Source of the DNA: Xylogone sp. PMI_703 | Lineage: Eukaryota > Ascomycota > Leotiomycetes | Assembly: GCA_021399445.1 (NCBI GenBank) | Contig: JAJTUQ010000005.1 | Location: 620,001 to 684,000, forward strand | Reading direction: 5' to 3' | Length of the DNA stretch: 64,000 bases | In this document: piece after piece, positions 9,889 to 20,954 of the stretch | How the letters are laid out: each line of letters begins with the position of its first letter | Position numbering within the stretch: position 1 is the first letter of the stretch | The notes under the pieces: model-generated | Database searches by the model: none | What the model was told of the DNA's origin: nothing | The model's input: the letters and a program-made list of their open reading frames with translations, nothing else | Translations under genes and position numbers: made by a program

Positions 9889-11621
9889 ATGGGTAGGTTT
9901 GAATCATTGACGACCTGGGCTCTGGTAAGCTTTTCTATTGTCTCCTTATACAAACTTTCAACTTTTCTTTCGTCTTTTGGTTTCAAGATCGCTGGGACCT
10001 TTATTGTCTTAGACTTAAATAACATCCTTTAGGGCCGCTCGCCTTTTGAGGATGAGCTGATTGAAACCTCTGGAAACGGGGAGCATTCAAACCATGGCCA
10101 GAGATACGATGAACATGGTCACCCAACTAACCCCAACACTAGAAGGCGGGAGCGAGAGCAAGTCAGGGCTGCAAATGAAGTCATGCAAGTTACGGGGGTA
10201 GTGGAAGATGGGGCAGCTGTCAAAGCAAAAATGAAAGCCATGGTCTACGAGAAGAATCAAGAGACTATTACTGGATTTCGAATCATGGAAGCAGGACGTG
10301 CTATGTTGGTAGTGGGTGTCTGGGGTGTACTGGGGTTTCGAAGACGGATTCTGGTAAATTGTTTTCTCGTTCAAACGATGTCTAGCTCACAAAATACAGC
10401 TGTACCGCTCGCACGCCACAATGGGGTTTGTTGAACTAGTGAAACACGAAGCTTCCATATCTTCTATTCCACGTCTTATTTTTGCTGGAATACCAACAGT
10501 ATTTGCGTATCACGTCTCAGATTGGGCCTGTTTTGTGTTATACTCACTCATGGATGAGAATCTGGAAGAAAATCGTCTTACACCACGCCAGGCGAGAATA
10601 AAGCTATACTCACAAAGACTGTAAGTACTACGCTGAGTTTCTGAATAATGGTAGCTTATAATTTAGTCTGGATGTTGCCTTCTGCTACATCACTCTACAC
10701 TTTCGGATATATGCCATGTTACAACAACTACATCTTACCACGGCATCTAAATACCTGCCGCCTCTAAAGTCATTTATTCCATTCACATCATCATCCCCGC
10801 TTCAACTCCCTCCGCCACCGTTATCTTTGAATGCCGGGTCACTTCTTTCTTGGTCAGGCTCATTATTTCGAACGTTTGCGCCACTCCTGGCCATCTTCAT
10901 CCACGGGAAGACGAAATTTTTCGTCGCACGAATGCTTTATGGACCTGTATATAGATCTCTTCCCAGACCAGTCGGTGAGAGCATGTTCTCTGGCCTCCCT
11001 TTCCCCTCTCCAGCTGGAGAGTATGATTCCCCAGATCGAGACCAACCACCTCCTACGGGTCGATCCGAGGATGAGGCGACCCTTAGAGCGCTAGAAGGAT
11101 TACCACCATCTACCCCGGTAGAGACAGAGCCTCATGTGCGTATCACCGATCTTGAGACAGATTCCAGCATCGACGAAGACGGCGAGTTGACTCACACGAC
11201 CCTCATAAGTTTCGACGTCGAAGCTACCGAATCAATTGAAACCTCTCTTGGGACATGGTCAGCGGAACTCCGCAGTGCTAACGAACCAAAGCCGACCAAC
11301 GGTACTCAGTATCGTATTACGGGGTTAACCATGCTCTCGCCTATTCTCGCCGCCGAAGGTCTTCGAGAGATTCTGGCCAGCATGGTTGTACTGCCCCTGG
11401 AAGCAGCCATGGTGAGGGTAGTTGGGAAGGCATTTAAGGCTAGAACTGGAGCAGAAAGCAGCAATTTTTACACTCCAGGAAATGGTATCCACGGAGCGGG
11501 GAACCTATTTGGAGCATTTGCGGTACAACTTGTTGTCACAGGAGCGGTTTGGGCAGGTATGACCATGACAACCCAATGGATGATCAAAAAAAGGAAAGAG
11601 AATAGCGAGAGTTGGAAATAA
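9889..11621 (+). CDS. Conserved-looking fungal membrane protein of unknown function
   Basis: I do not recognise the family. Four exons fit one reading frame: 9889-9924, 10033-10353, 10400-10620 and 10667-11621. They give about 510 aa starting MGRFESLTTWALGRSPFEDE. The joins are phase-consistent GT-AG introns of 108, 46 and 46 nt. A hydrophilic, Arg-rich N-terminal part (RRRERE) precedes several hydrophobic stretches (around IPRLIFAGIPTVFAYH, LLSWSGSLFRTFAPLLAIFI and AVQLVVTGAVWAGM). An acidic loop and a basic Lys/Arg tail (KKRKE) complete it, so a multi-pass membrane protein is likely. Exon 1 (12 codons) is the least certain part. A 75-codon antisense ORF overlaps it. Confidence 0.65.
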
Positions 11622-12587
11622 CTGAAGCGTTGATATCAAGGCCGGCGCTGGTTGGCGTCCCTACTCCAATTCGTCAACATCTATGGATGGAGTATCATGT
11701 GAATTGAATCACGTGCAATGCTCTGGCAATAGAAAGTCGCGGAAGCCCGTTCGAAGGAAAAGCATGAAAATGGAAATTTGGTTGGTACCACCGGGAGAAT
11801 GTCGGAGACAAATCGGTCTATTGGCTCTCAACAAGTTTTGCCAAGTGCTCTAAGCTTTGTTCACTCTTACTCCGTTCAAGCAATTGATTGTCGTCTGCGG
11901 GATCATGGGTGCGAAAATTTCAGCGTGCGAGAAACAAGCTTTTCCCGCGGACAATTGCAAAGCCACCGCTTGCTGAGAGGTCCGGATATGCGCGAGTTGA
12001 CGTCAAGGCACGCTGATCGATACTTCTTGACTGCGGCACTTTGTGTTTGCGCCAACGCTTGCGGTTGCTCTTTGCAGCGTAGGACAGAAATGGACATCCT
12101 ATGAGAAGGGCCAATGTCCGCAGAGCACCAGTAACAAAGCGCAGGATAGTGGAGCGCAAAGGGAGCGCGAAGAAGCGCAGCGGAGTAATGGAAACCTCCG
12201 CGACCACAAGCACCTATCGCAGTTTATTTCGGCTCTACCTGCCCCCACTGAGGTCCTGTATGTTTTAGTTCTGGGATGATGGAGATGCAGTGTAGGGGTT
12301 TGCTCTGTGTTGCACCGATCATCGATGTATGTATGGAGAGATAGAGTTGCAATCGTGTAATGGTACGCGTATAACCACCCCACGGGGATACCGGTGTAGT
12401 AAAAGCATGTGCAAGTATTGATCTTCCTTGACCTTTCCTTTTCAATCGCTACTTCGTTTCTTCCTACAAAAGGGTTCACTTGCCCACCATATAGATGGGT
12501 GGAGAGCTGTGATATTGTGCTTCGGCTGTAGGTGACGATACCTGGGCCCCTATAGACCTACAAGTTTCATCCAGGACTATTGTGAAT
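11622..12587. other. Intergenic, promoter of sugar porter
   Basis: This 966-bp stretch has no supported gene. A CACGTG box lies at 11710-11715. Short ORFs on both strands lack domain features. The right part should hold the promoter and 5' UTR of the transporter starting at 12588. Confidence 0.45.
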
Positions 12588-14387
12588 ATGGACTCGCAAT
12601 CGCAACCTAAATCCCAGCAAGGGGTTCACTCTGAAGAAAGTGACTTTATCAAGGATGATAAACTTACCACCAAACTAGGAGATGTCGCCCATAACGAGTC
12701 AACTCATGGCGCCGATGTCCACCACCTCTCCGAATTGGAGGCTATGCAAATTGCCCAAGAGGGCGACTTCTCCTTCATCGATGCTGAAATTGAACAATTA
12801 GAAGCGAACTTGCAACGTGCAGAGAAGCCTTCGCGCTGGTATCACTACGAGCTCAAATTCTCAGATCCCCGCTACTTCACTTGGCTCCTTGTCGGGTTCG
12901 CCTCAATGGGTGGCCTACTCTCCGGGGTCGACCAGAGTCTTATCAGTGGAGCAAACCTCTATATGCCCCAAAGCCTAAACCTAGATACGAAGCAAGTGAG
13001 TTTGGTTAGTTCGGGAGTTCCACTCGGCGCCGTGGGAGGTGCATTGCTCCTTGGGCCTATCAACGAAGCGGTTGGCCGTCGTCAGGCAATTATTATTTCC
13101 TGCATTCTATACACTATTGGTGCGGCACTTGAAGCTGGTGCAATATCCTTTGGCATGATGGTCGCTGCCCGTGTGGTGCTTGGTCTTGGACTCGGTCTCG
13201 AAGGTGGTACCGTACCCGTCTATGTCGCAGAGTCTGTATCACGGAAGTATCGAGGCAACTTGGTGTCTTTGTATCAATTCATGATTGCACTAGGAGAAGT
13301 GCTGGGATATGTCATTGCTGCTATATTTGTGAATGTCAAGAGTGGAAGCTGGAGGTACATGCTTGGATCCTCACTGGTTTTCTCCACAATCATGTTCGTT
13401 GGCATCTTGTTCATGCCAGAAAGCCCTCGGTTCCTGATGCACAAAGGTCGTACCACAGAGGCTTGGGCCGTCTGGAAACGAATTCGCGGCGTCGACGACG
13501 ATGCAAAGAAAGAATTCTTCGTCATGCGTCACTCTGTTTCAGCGGAGACCGAGTTGCTCCACAGCGGTAATCGACGCTTCCCATGGTTGGACTTCATCAC
13601 AAAACCCAGAGCTCGTCGCGCGATTATATACGCAAACATTATGGTCTTCCTCGGGCAATTCACTGGTATCAACGCAATCATGTATTACATGGGTACTCTA
13701 ATGGCGCAGGTAGGTTTCAACTCGAAGCAAGCTGTGTTCATGTCGCTGGTTGGTGGTGGTTCCCTTCTCCTAGGCACAATCCCAGCAATCTTATATATGG
13801 AGAGATTTGGTCGTCGGTTCTGGGCCTGTGCAATGTTACCTGGTTTCTTCATTGGACTGGTCATAATTGGATGCAGCTATACCATTCCTCTCAGCAATAA
13901 GGCCGCGAGTCAGGGAGTATATATCACTGGATTAATCATCTATGAGGGCTTCTTCGGCAGCTACGCTTGTCTAACCTGGGTCCTACCCGCAGAGGTATAC
14001 CCGACCTACCTTCGATCCTACGGAATGGAAACTTCTGACATGACCTTGTTCTTCTGCTCCTTCCTCGTGACCTATTTCTTCAGCCAGATGCAGGCCGCCA
14101 TGTCTCGCATTGGTCTATCATTAGGCTTCTACGGCGGAATCGCAGTTGTAGGATGGATATACCAGTTACTTTTCATGCCGGAGACGAAGAATAGGACATT
14201 GGAAGAGATTGACGTTATTTTCAGTCAGCCCACCTCGGCCCTCGTCAAGGAGAATTGGAGAAGTGTAAAGGTCACGGCTACGGATTTCCTTATGGGCCGG
14301 TGGAGAAAGGTGTTTAGCTCCGTTTCGGAAAGCGAGGATTTCAAGATGAGGATGGAGCTGGAGAAAAAAGCTTTAGGGGAGGCATGA
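12588..14387 (+). CDS. MFS sugar/polyol transporter (sugar porter family)
   Basis: This is a plasma-membrane sugar-proton symporter of the major facilitator superfamily. The intronless 599-aa ORF starts at ATG 12588 (MDSQSQPKSQ); the open frame upstream has only a non-ATG start. A hydrophilic 95-aa N-terminus precedes 12 expected transmembrane helices. Family signatures are visible: GRRQAII after TM2, PESPRFLMHKGR before the central loop, TGINAIMYYMGT in TM7, ERFGRRFW, and PETKNRTLEEID at the end of TM12. Substrate cannot be read from sequence; maltose, inositol or another polyol are all possible. It stands alone between two intergenic regions, with no pathway neighbours. Confidence 0.88.
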   Translation: MDSQSQPKSQQGVHSEESDFIKDDKLTTKLGDVAHNESTHGADVHHLSELEAMQIAQEGDFSFIDAEIEQLEANLQRAEKPSRWYHYELKFSDPRYFTWLLVGFASMGGLLSGVDQSLISGANLYMPQSLNLDTKQVSLVSSGVPLGAVGGALLLGPINEAVGRRQAIIISCILYTIGAALEAGAISFGMMVAARVVLGLGLGLEGGTVPVYVAESVSRKYRGNLVSLYQFMIALGEVLGYVIAAIFVNVKSGSWRYMLGSSLVFSTIMFVGILFMPESPRFLMHKGRTTEAWAVWKRIRGVDDDAKKEFFVMRHSVSAETELLHSGNRRFPWLDFITKPRARRAIIYANIMVFLGQFTGINAIMYYMGTLMAQVGFNSKQAVFMSLVGGGSLLLGTIPAILYMERFGRRFWACAMLPGFFIGLVIIGCSYTIPLSNKAASQGVYITGLIIYEGFFGSYACLTWVLPAEVYPTYLRSYGMETSDMTLFFCSFLVTYFFSQMQAAMSRIGLSLGFYGGIAVVGWIYQLLFMPETKNRTLEEIDVIFSQPTSALVKENWRSVKVTATDFLMGRWRKVFSSVSESEDFKMRMELEKKALGEA

Positions 14388-15070
14388 TCAGGATACTGCA
14401 GAGGATTATTATTGCTGATTTTATAGCTAAATAAGCGAAATCACAATAGAATTCGCAGACCTTCAGTCCAAGCATCAGTCTCTTGTGCACCTCTTTATAT
14501 ATAGACCACTAATCGTTCGGGAAGCTGTACATCTCTTCTATACAACTCATCTGATCCTTTCTACCCCTCGATACCCTCGTTTATATAATGCAGAACCGTT
14601 CCTTCATATAACATTCCCTATGCTCACATCGTCATCAAAGAGTCGTGCATAGTTCTAAGGGTTTAGTTTCTTCACCTAGCTGAATCCAGGCTTGCTCACG
14701 CTAGAAAGTGCACGGTTGGAAGGATTGGACATTGGATTATCCTGCCTAAGCTGAGCTCTGAAAAGGTCCATGTAGTTGTTCCGGATGTTCAATTCCTCTG
14801 ATATATATAAGAAGATTGATATTTGAGGAGTTTGAGTGGCTTCTGAGGCCCACAGTATAGAACTACCTCTTTCACCCCAGTTCGAGAGTTGTAGAAGGTG
14901 TCATAATACCTGGCTAGCTTCTGACGCTTGCTCTCTCGGCATAGAATTACATCTCAGTCAATCCAAGTGCCAGGTATCCGAAGTGATGTATCTCTGTCTC
15001 TGCTGAAATTCCAGTCAAGTTCCCATCCAGATGGATGAATAAAGTCATTGAAGGCACACCGATATTTATA
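14388..15070. other. Intergenic
   Basis: The 683 bp hold the 3' ends of two convergent genes (the transporter and the ankyrin protein). The sequence is AT-rich with many stops. I see no gene or repeat. Confidence 0.5.
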
Positions 15071-17204
15071 TCAAGAAGCAAAACATCTCCATCCTTTTGA
15101 TACGTCCCGATCTTCACCATCTCCACAAAGTGTGAGGAATGACTTTAGCGTCCCGTGTTGTACTACCCTGTACCTGTCCCATGAGGTGGGCCGATTCTCT
15201 TTGAAGATGTTATGTACCGTGTCGTACTTAATAGACGGGTCATCAAGATTGAATAGCCATGAAATTTCTACCCACCCGCGTTGATGGATCTGGATCTCAC
15301 TTACCCCCAAAAGTGTTAAGACTATTGGATCCCACGTTTCCATCTCACACTGCGCGTATGTTTTCAACTCTATGCCTTCCTCTTTTAGCATCGACAACCA
15401 AAAGTTTAGGATCTTTCTTCGCTGCCTTCTTGATATATATCCCCTATCACCCCATTGGTCTTGGAGTAGACGAAGAAATGGAGTCAACCCATCGCTATTC
15501 TGAGCATGTAAATCCGCTCCTGCCCTTATAGCATTTTGTGCAAGACTTTTCCAATCGTCAGGGATCTGTCTCGCTATCATACTAGCGGAATAGTGCATGA
15601 TTGTGTTTCCTTGCAATGTACGTTGTCTAGCAACACTTGGTGTAACTTTTTGGATCCTGGCAGAGCTGCTCGCACAAAATCGACAGATGGCCGCACCAAT
15701 GTGAAAAATATTAGAGACCATTTAGGGCGATTTTCACTAACCGTACCATTACTGATCGCTTTATCAAGGAGCCAAGACAGACTAGAGAGTGGGCCATTAT
15801 ATACCAGACGGTCTCTCAGTCCCGGCACTAACTCGAGGTCTGCCAGATCACATCCAGTCTTTGCTAAACAACGCAGTGTAGCCTGATACTCATCCTCGAG
15901 ATCATGATTTCGTCTTAAAGAGCTTATTAACCAGGCATCTTCGGTGAATAGAAACAGTGGTGTCCTAATAATAAGTATAAATTCGATCCAAGATTATGGG
16001 GAGCTTACCTGGACATACCGTCTTTCACATGGGGATCAGCACCACATTGCAACAGGAGCTGTATAACATCATATCTCCCATGTCTAGCAGCACACTGACT
16101 GGGACGTCAGTATATTTTTTAAGCATGTATAGCGATATACGAACGTGTAATAACGTTTCCCCAAATTCATCGCATGAGAAAGGTGTAGCTGATCCAGATT
16201 GAAGCATCTTTTGAAGATCATTGACACGGCCTCCCCTGCAGATATCAAATACAGGATTCAAATATGGTATAACGACATATGACCTGGGGCTGAAGTCCCA
16301 GCCGCTATAGGATTTCCTTGCTCTAATCATGTATTGTCGACGCAGTAGCCAAAGAGGTGGTCGTACGTAGGCAACAGTCTCTTCTTCATTTGAGCCAAAC
16401 GTTGAATCTTCTTTTGATTTTTAAATAATAGTCACAGTTCCAAACAGATAATGGTAGACAGCATGTGAGGTTAGTGATCCAGCATTGGCACGTTTCAGCG
16501 AAGCCTCTCGAGTATTGAATATAACATCATCGGTAGATTCCATCGTCTCTAAGGCATTATCTTCACGATGTGGCAGCTGCGGGCGGTTCGATACCTGTGA
16601 AGTCGTAATCTTTGAGCTCTCTATAGCAGAAAAGATCTGTATCTGGGCATTCTGCAACTCTCCTAAAGACCTCATCTGGGCCATATGATAATTCTCATTG
16701 ATCGCGCTGTTCCAAAAGATTAGTACTCAGGCCCTCAAATTGGATCCTCCCTTGCGGCATATCAAATTCAACTAACGCGTAATAGCACTGATTTGCCAAA
16801 GACAAAGTACTTTTCGCATCTCTCAGCCGGCTTCGAAACTTGGACAAATCATCTTCCTTCAAGGCGGCTTTTGCTTTTCCAGTCCTTTTGCGTCGTATAA
16901 TGTTTTCATGAAGTTTCCTGGCCAATACCTCCAACTGCTCTCCTGCGGTCCTACATAACCGCAGTGAGTGTTCGACAGCTAAAGTGTTACCCGGTGAATA
17001 TGTATTCTGGTTGTTGAGACGAAACTGTATATCGTCCAGTACATAAGTTAAAGCCTCGACTTCATCTCGAACTAATTTCACTTCCTGTGGAGCCTCTCTA
17101 ACACGGTCGAGGAAGTCCTTGGCTGACTTGATCTTCTCGGCGGTTTGTACCGCGAGAGAAACAAGGCCGGCAGCCCCTGTGACAACTCCAAATACCTCAG
17201 CCAT
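15071..17204 (-). CDS. Fungal STAND N-terminal-domain protein with ankyrin repeats
   Basis: The first exon (16777-17204) encodes MAEVFGVVTGAAGLVSLAVQ and about 140 helical residues of the kind found at the N-terminus of fungal STAND/NLR proteins (Helo_like_N-type). No NACHT or NB-ARC ATPase follows. Downstream exons encode ankyrin repeats: FGETLLH joins CAARHGRYDVIQLLLQCGAD across intron 16095-16144, and GNTIMHYSASM then IRAGADLHAQNSDGLTPFL follow. Other joins I favour are 16706/16777 and 15963/16009. The joins near 16430-16490 and 15680-15750 are unresolved, so minor errors or one disruption are possible. A signalling or heterokaryon-incompatibility-like role is inference. It lies just downstream of RGD2 on the same strand. 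Confidence 0.7.
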
Positions 17205-17592
17205 GGAAGTATACGGATAGACACATCAAAAGAGAAGAAGACATACATTTGGAATGAGAGCGCAAGGCTGCATTCGCTCTTCTGTTTATTGTGGTACACA
17301 GCCTCGTCCAGAGCTGGGGTGCCGTTCTCACATGACCTGTTTCGACCTCTCACATCCCCGTTGCAATGATTGGCTAACAATTTCTGTTGGCAATTGCTAG
17401 ATATCACACTGCTCTAGCACATAGGCCGAAAGATCATGACTATATTCAAGAACCTAACAAACAAAAACGCGCTTTCAGAAGGGTATCACGCATTGCTCGC
17501 TATCCTTGCTACTTTTTTTATTGCCGATTGGTATCATACATGTAGAACGTCCCATCCGTAACCTCTGCAACGTAACTCCAATGCATCATTCC
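17205..17592. other. Intergenic between RGD2 and ankyrin gene
   Basis: These 388 bp contain the RGD2 3' UTR and the promoter of the ankyrin gene, both on the minus strand. Nothing else is visible. Confidence 0.5.
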
Positions 17593-20375
17593 TTAATCAT
17601 CCATAGGTTTATCCGTCAAGCTTACGCCGTGCCTTGCTCCTTCCTGGCTCCCAAAGCTCCCTACACTATCCCTCTTTCCAGAACCTTGATCCTGGCTCAT
17701 TCTTCCAGCTCCTGGTGGCTTTCTGGCCACAAATCGTCCTCCTCCAGCGACGGCGGATCGAGTTAAGCTATTCCGTTTCTCGACGCCTGCTCCATACTCT
17801 TCCGGAAGCATCGGATCATCGCCACCTGGTACATAAGTCGCACTTGTCTGAGGAATACTATTTGGAGGAGAGTGCAGAGTCGCGCCATTAGTAGGTTCGG
17901 TGCTTCCACCTGGGGTCGCCGGGCTCGGGACTTCTAAACTATGTCTTGTTGTGCCATCGGTACCAGTCCTGCGAACCTCGGTTACCATAGGAGAAACATT
18001 CACCGGGAACCTTGTCTCTGGACCGCTGGAGCTCTTATCTCTTCGATGCCCACGTGGTCCTGGAGCAGGGCTTGGATTTCTGCTTCGTGAGCCTCCATTG
18101 GCCGCTCCAGCAGCAGCAATTGCTTTGGCACGCGCTTCCATGTTGGCCTTTCGGTTACTCTCATCCGTACTAATCGCCCGAGGCCTTGCCGGAATACTGG
18201 CGCTGTGTGTGAGCGATGATGCACGCTTCAATTCCGTGAAGATTGGATCCTTGTGAGCGAAAAGGTCCCGAACCAGTCGGTACGCATGTTTTTCTTCCAT
18301 TGTCATGGAGGTTTCGACTTTTGGTCTTAATATGCAATATGCAATGCTATTAGCCAATGCTGCAACATAAGCTTCATCCGCAGAAGTAAGGTCAATAAGT
18401 CTCGTAAAATGGGTCATAAGGGCATCAAGCGTTGCGATATTAGCAAGACGAAGCTGACGAAGCGTATTCTGGAGAACAGCGACTCGCTGGGAATCCGATG
18501 TCTCCGAAGCCGGTGTAGTATAAATAGTCTTTATAATTTCATAAACGTGAGAAGAAACTAAAGAATCTAGAAACTTGTTAGCATATTTTGATAACATTGT
18601 GATATGGATTATCTTACCTGGAAGTTCTAGTAAGTACAGTTTTAGAGTACTTGCAATAATCGGTATCTCAAACGGTTCTAAGACTTCAGCAGAGAAAGGC
18701 TGTCCAGTATTCAAGATCTCTCGTACTCTATGGGTAGCTGTAAGCGGTACATCTACAAGCCAAACATTGCGTCGAGCTTCGTCGCCTTCCAGATCCGGAT
18801 AGTGGGCGTCGAGGAAGGTCAAGATGGTGGTGACAATAGCAGGAACTCTTTTTCTGTCCGCTCTAGCACGGGCTTCCAGATCAACACCAAACGTCTGAGC
18901 GTCTGCGGAATTATAGTAGTTTTCATAGACTGTAACTTTGGGGGCGAAGTGACCGGTCCTATAGTTTTCCAGAAGGTACCTGAGATCGCCTAGCGGCTGA
19001 ACGGTCTCCTGGTAAAGCATCATATTATCAACAGTCGACTGCATGCTAGGGATGACATTACTGATTGTGCCAGAGAAATCGAGGATAATGGTCTTCACAG
19101 CCTTGAGCCTGTCGAGTTCACAACGCTCCAGATATTTGAGATGTTCAACAATAGCTTCTTCGAGGTCACACCTCATTTTATCAAGCTTGCGAACTCCTGC
19201 CTTGTACTTCTCATCACTTTCAGCTGCTTCTCGTCGAAGACGTTCCGCGCTGGTCTCGTTCGGGTGCGCCGTGTTAACCCACCCTGACAGAATTTCACCA
19301 ACAGAGCCCATAACTGGAGAATCGATACTATCCGCATTCGATGCGAGAGAGAATGTGCGACTCATGGGTAACTTTTTCTCCGGGATTCCAGTCAATTGAA
19401 ACGCCTTCGGGCGCCACTGATAGAATAACTTGGAGCTATTGGCAAAAGTATTGCCAACATTCCCAATGAGTCGTAGGAAACCGTGTGCGATAAGATCCTG
19501 TCCGATGCGCTCTGCGTGGCTAACAGTTGTGGCCCCCATGTGCTGTTGTAAGTATTCAACGATATCCGCTCCAGCTGTTGTGTTTTGGTATGTCCCTAGA
19601 ATTGGCACTTTCGTATCCACAAGTTTAATGGTTTGCAAGATATGCGTGAGCACCTTTTTAATTTGCTCAGGGGTATAGACTTCATCGCCAATCTCTATAG
19701 GCTCCTCCTCCTCCTCCTTATTCTCGACCTTGATCTCCGGGATCTTTGCTTGAGGACTCGATTCCGGAGCTTGGAAGGCCAATTTGTTCTCTTCCTCCAG
19801 ATCTTCAACTAGGAGGCATTTGTTGAAATACTGACTGCGAAGCTTCTTCACAACCTCTACCTGCTTGTCATGTAATTTCACGCGTGCCTGCAAATCATCC
19901 TGTGAATTCTGAATTCGAGTAGCATGAGCGTCGCACCACCTTGAGAATGGGGTTACTACGAGATCTCGGATATTCTGGGCGATCTTGCGATGGTTTTTGG
20001 CAGCCTCCTCCATCTCCGTACGAACACCATCGTATGCCTATCCAATATCCAGTCAATCGCAAGTCACTACAAGCAACCCAGGTGCAACTTACTTTCCGAA
20101 CACTTGCTCCATCATCTCGACTGAAGCCGCCAGGTATCTTGTCTGTTGTGGGTCCAATATCACCAAGTCGCATACCATATAAGTCCTCAGCTTCCGCCCG
20201 CATCCGGGCAATCGTCAACATCTGCTCATTTTCCGCTACACCTTGCTGAAGTTTGCTGAAAAGAACGCCGAGTCCTAATCATAAATATGTCAATGGCTGA
20301 GTGAAGACACCTGTTCGCTATTTGCTTACCCGCAGCATAGTCTCCGGTCCAGAACGAATCTGCGAAGCCCTGCAT
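17593..20375 (-). CDS. RGD2: F-BAR/DEP/RhoGAP protein Rgd2-like
   Basis: This is a membrane-curving Rho-GTPase regulator; yeast Rgd2 acts on Cdc42 and Rho5. Exons are 20330-20375, 20093-20274, 18618-20037 and 17593-18566, giving about 873 aa starting MQGFADSFWTGDYAAG. An FCH/F-BAR region fills the first part, with a DEP domain near residues 200-290 (VDTKVPILGTYQNTTAGADI, then LIAHGFLRLIGN). RhoGAP lies at about 430-650 (FGVDLEARARADRKRVPAIV), followed by a Ser/Pro-rich tail. The 51-nt intron 18567-18617 is in frame and has no stop, but removing it restores ELPDSLVSSHVYEI. The usual RhoGAP arginine finger position reads NVWLVDVPL, without Arg. It is divergent from the dipeptidase gene. Confidence 0.9.
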
Positions 20376-20954
20376 GGTGACAAGCCTTGCTATTGTCTAC
20401 TGCTGCAATGAAGAATTAAATGAAATGCGAGGAACTGCAAGGCTGAAGGAAGCTGAAAGCACCAGGAGAAAATGCAGGAACCTGAAACGCAGGATCTGAG
20501 CTTCTCGTATTCAGCTTATGTGCAGTATCGACAATCTACGCAGATTATCCCTCGAGTAGCCGCAAGAACCCCTTCTATATCCAGGTGGTCTAAGTATTTA
20601 TCAATGAGAGTCAGTGATCGTATCAAGGAGCGTAATTCAGGGTCGTCGCAGTCATGAATTAAATTGAATGAGGCGGTGCATGGATGATGCCGAAGGCGAT
20701 GGATGTCATGGACGGAGAAACGCGTGCTTTGCCCCGTTTGCTCACTATCATGCCTTGTATCTCAGGCTTTCATGATCGACGACTAAGCATTCCTTATCGA
20801 TGTAACCGTTCCATTCTGGTTAGTGGGTCGTTGTCTTATAAATGGGAATAGTACCTCCGTAAGGCGTCAGATTCTTCACCGTTATATATTCAGAGAATAG
20901 CTAAGGAGTACGATTTTATGTCTTTGAAGCCCCTTTAATATACATCAATATACA
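20376..20954. promoter_or_regulatory. Divergent promoter interval between RGD2 and dipeptidase
   Basis: The 579 bp separate two divergent start codons. No defined motif stands out and no gene is visible. Confidence 0.4.

Noticed and set aside
9798..10025. 75-codon minus-strand ORF that looks protein-like (KPKDERKVESLYKETIEKLT)
   Set aside because: It overlaps exon 1 and intron 1 of the plus-strand membrane-protein gene and has no recognisable family. Chance remains the simpler explanation, though a small antisense gene cannot be ruled out.
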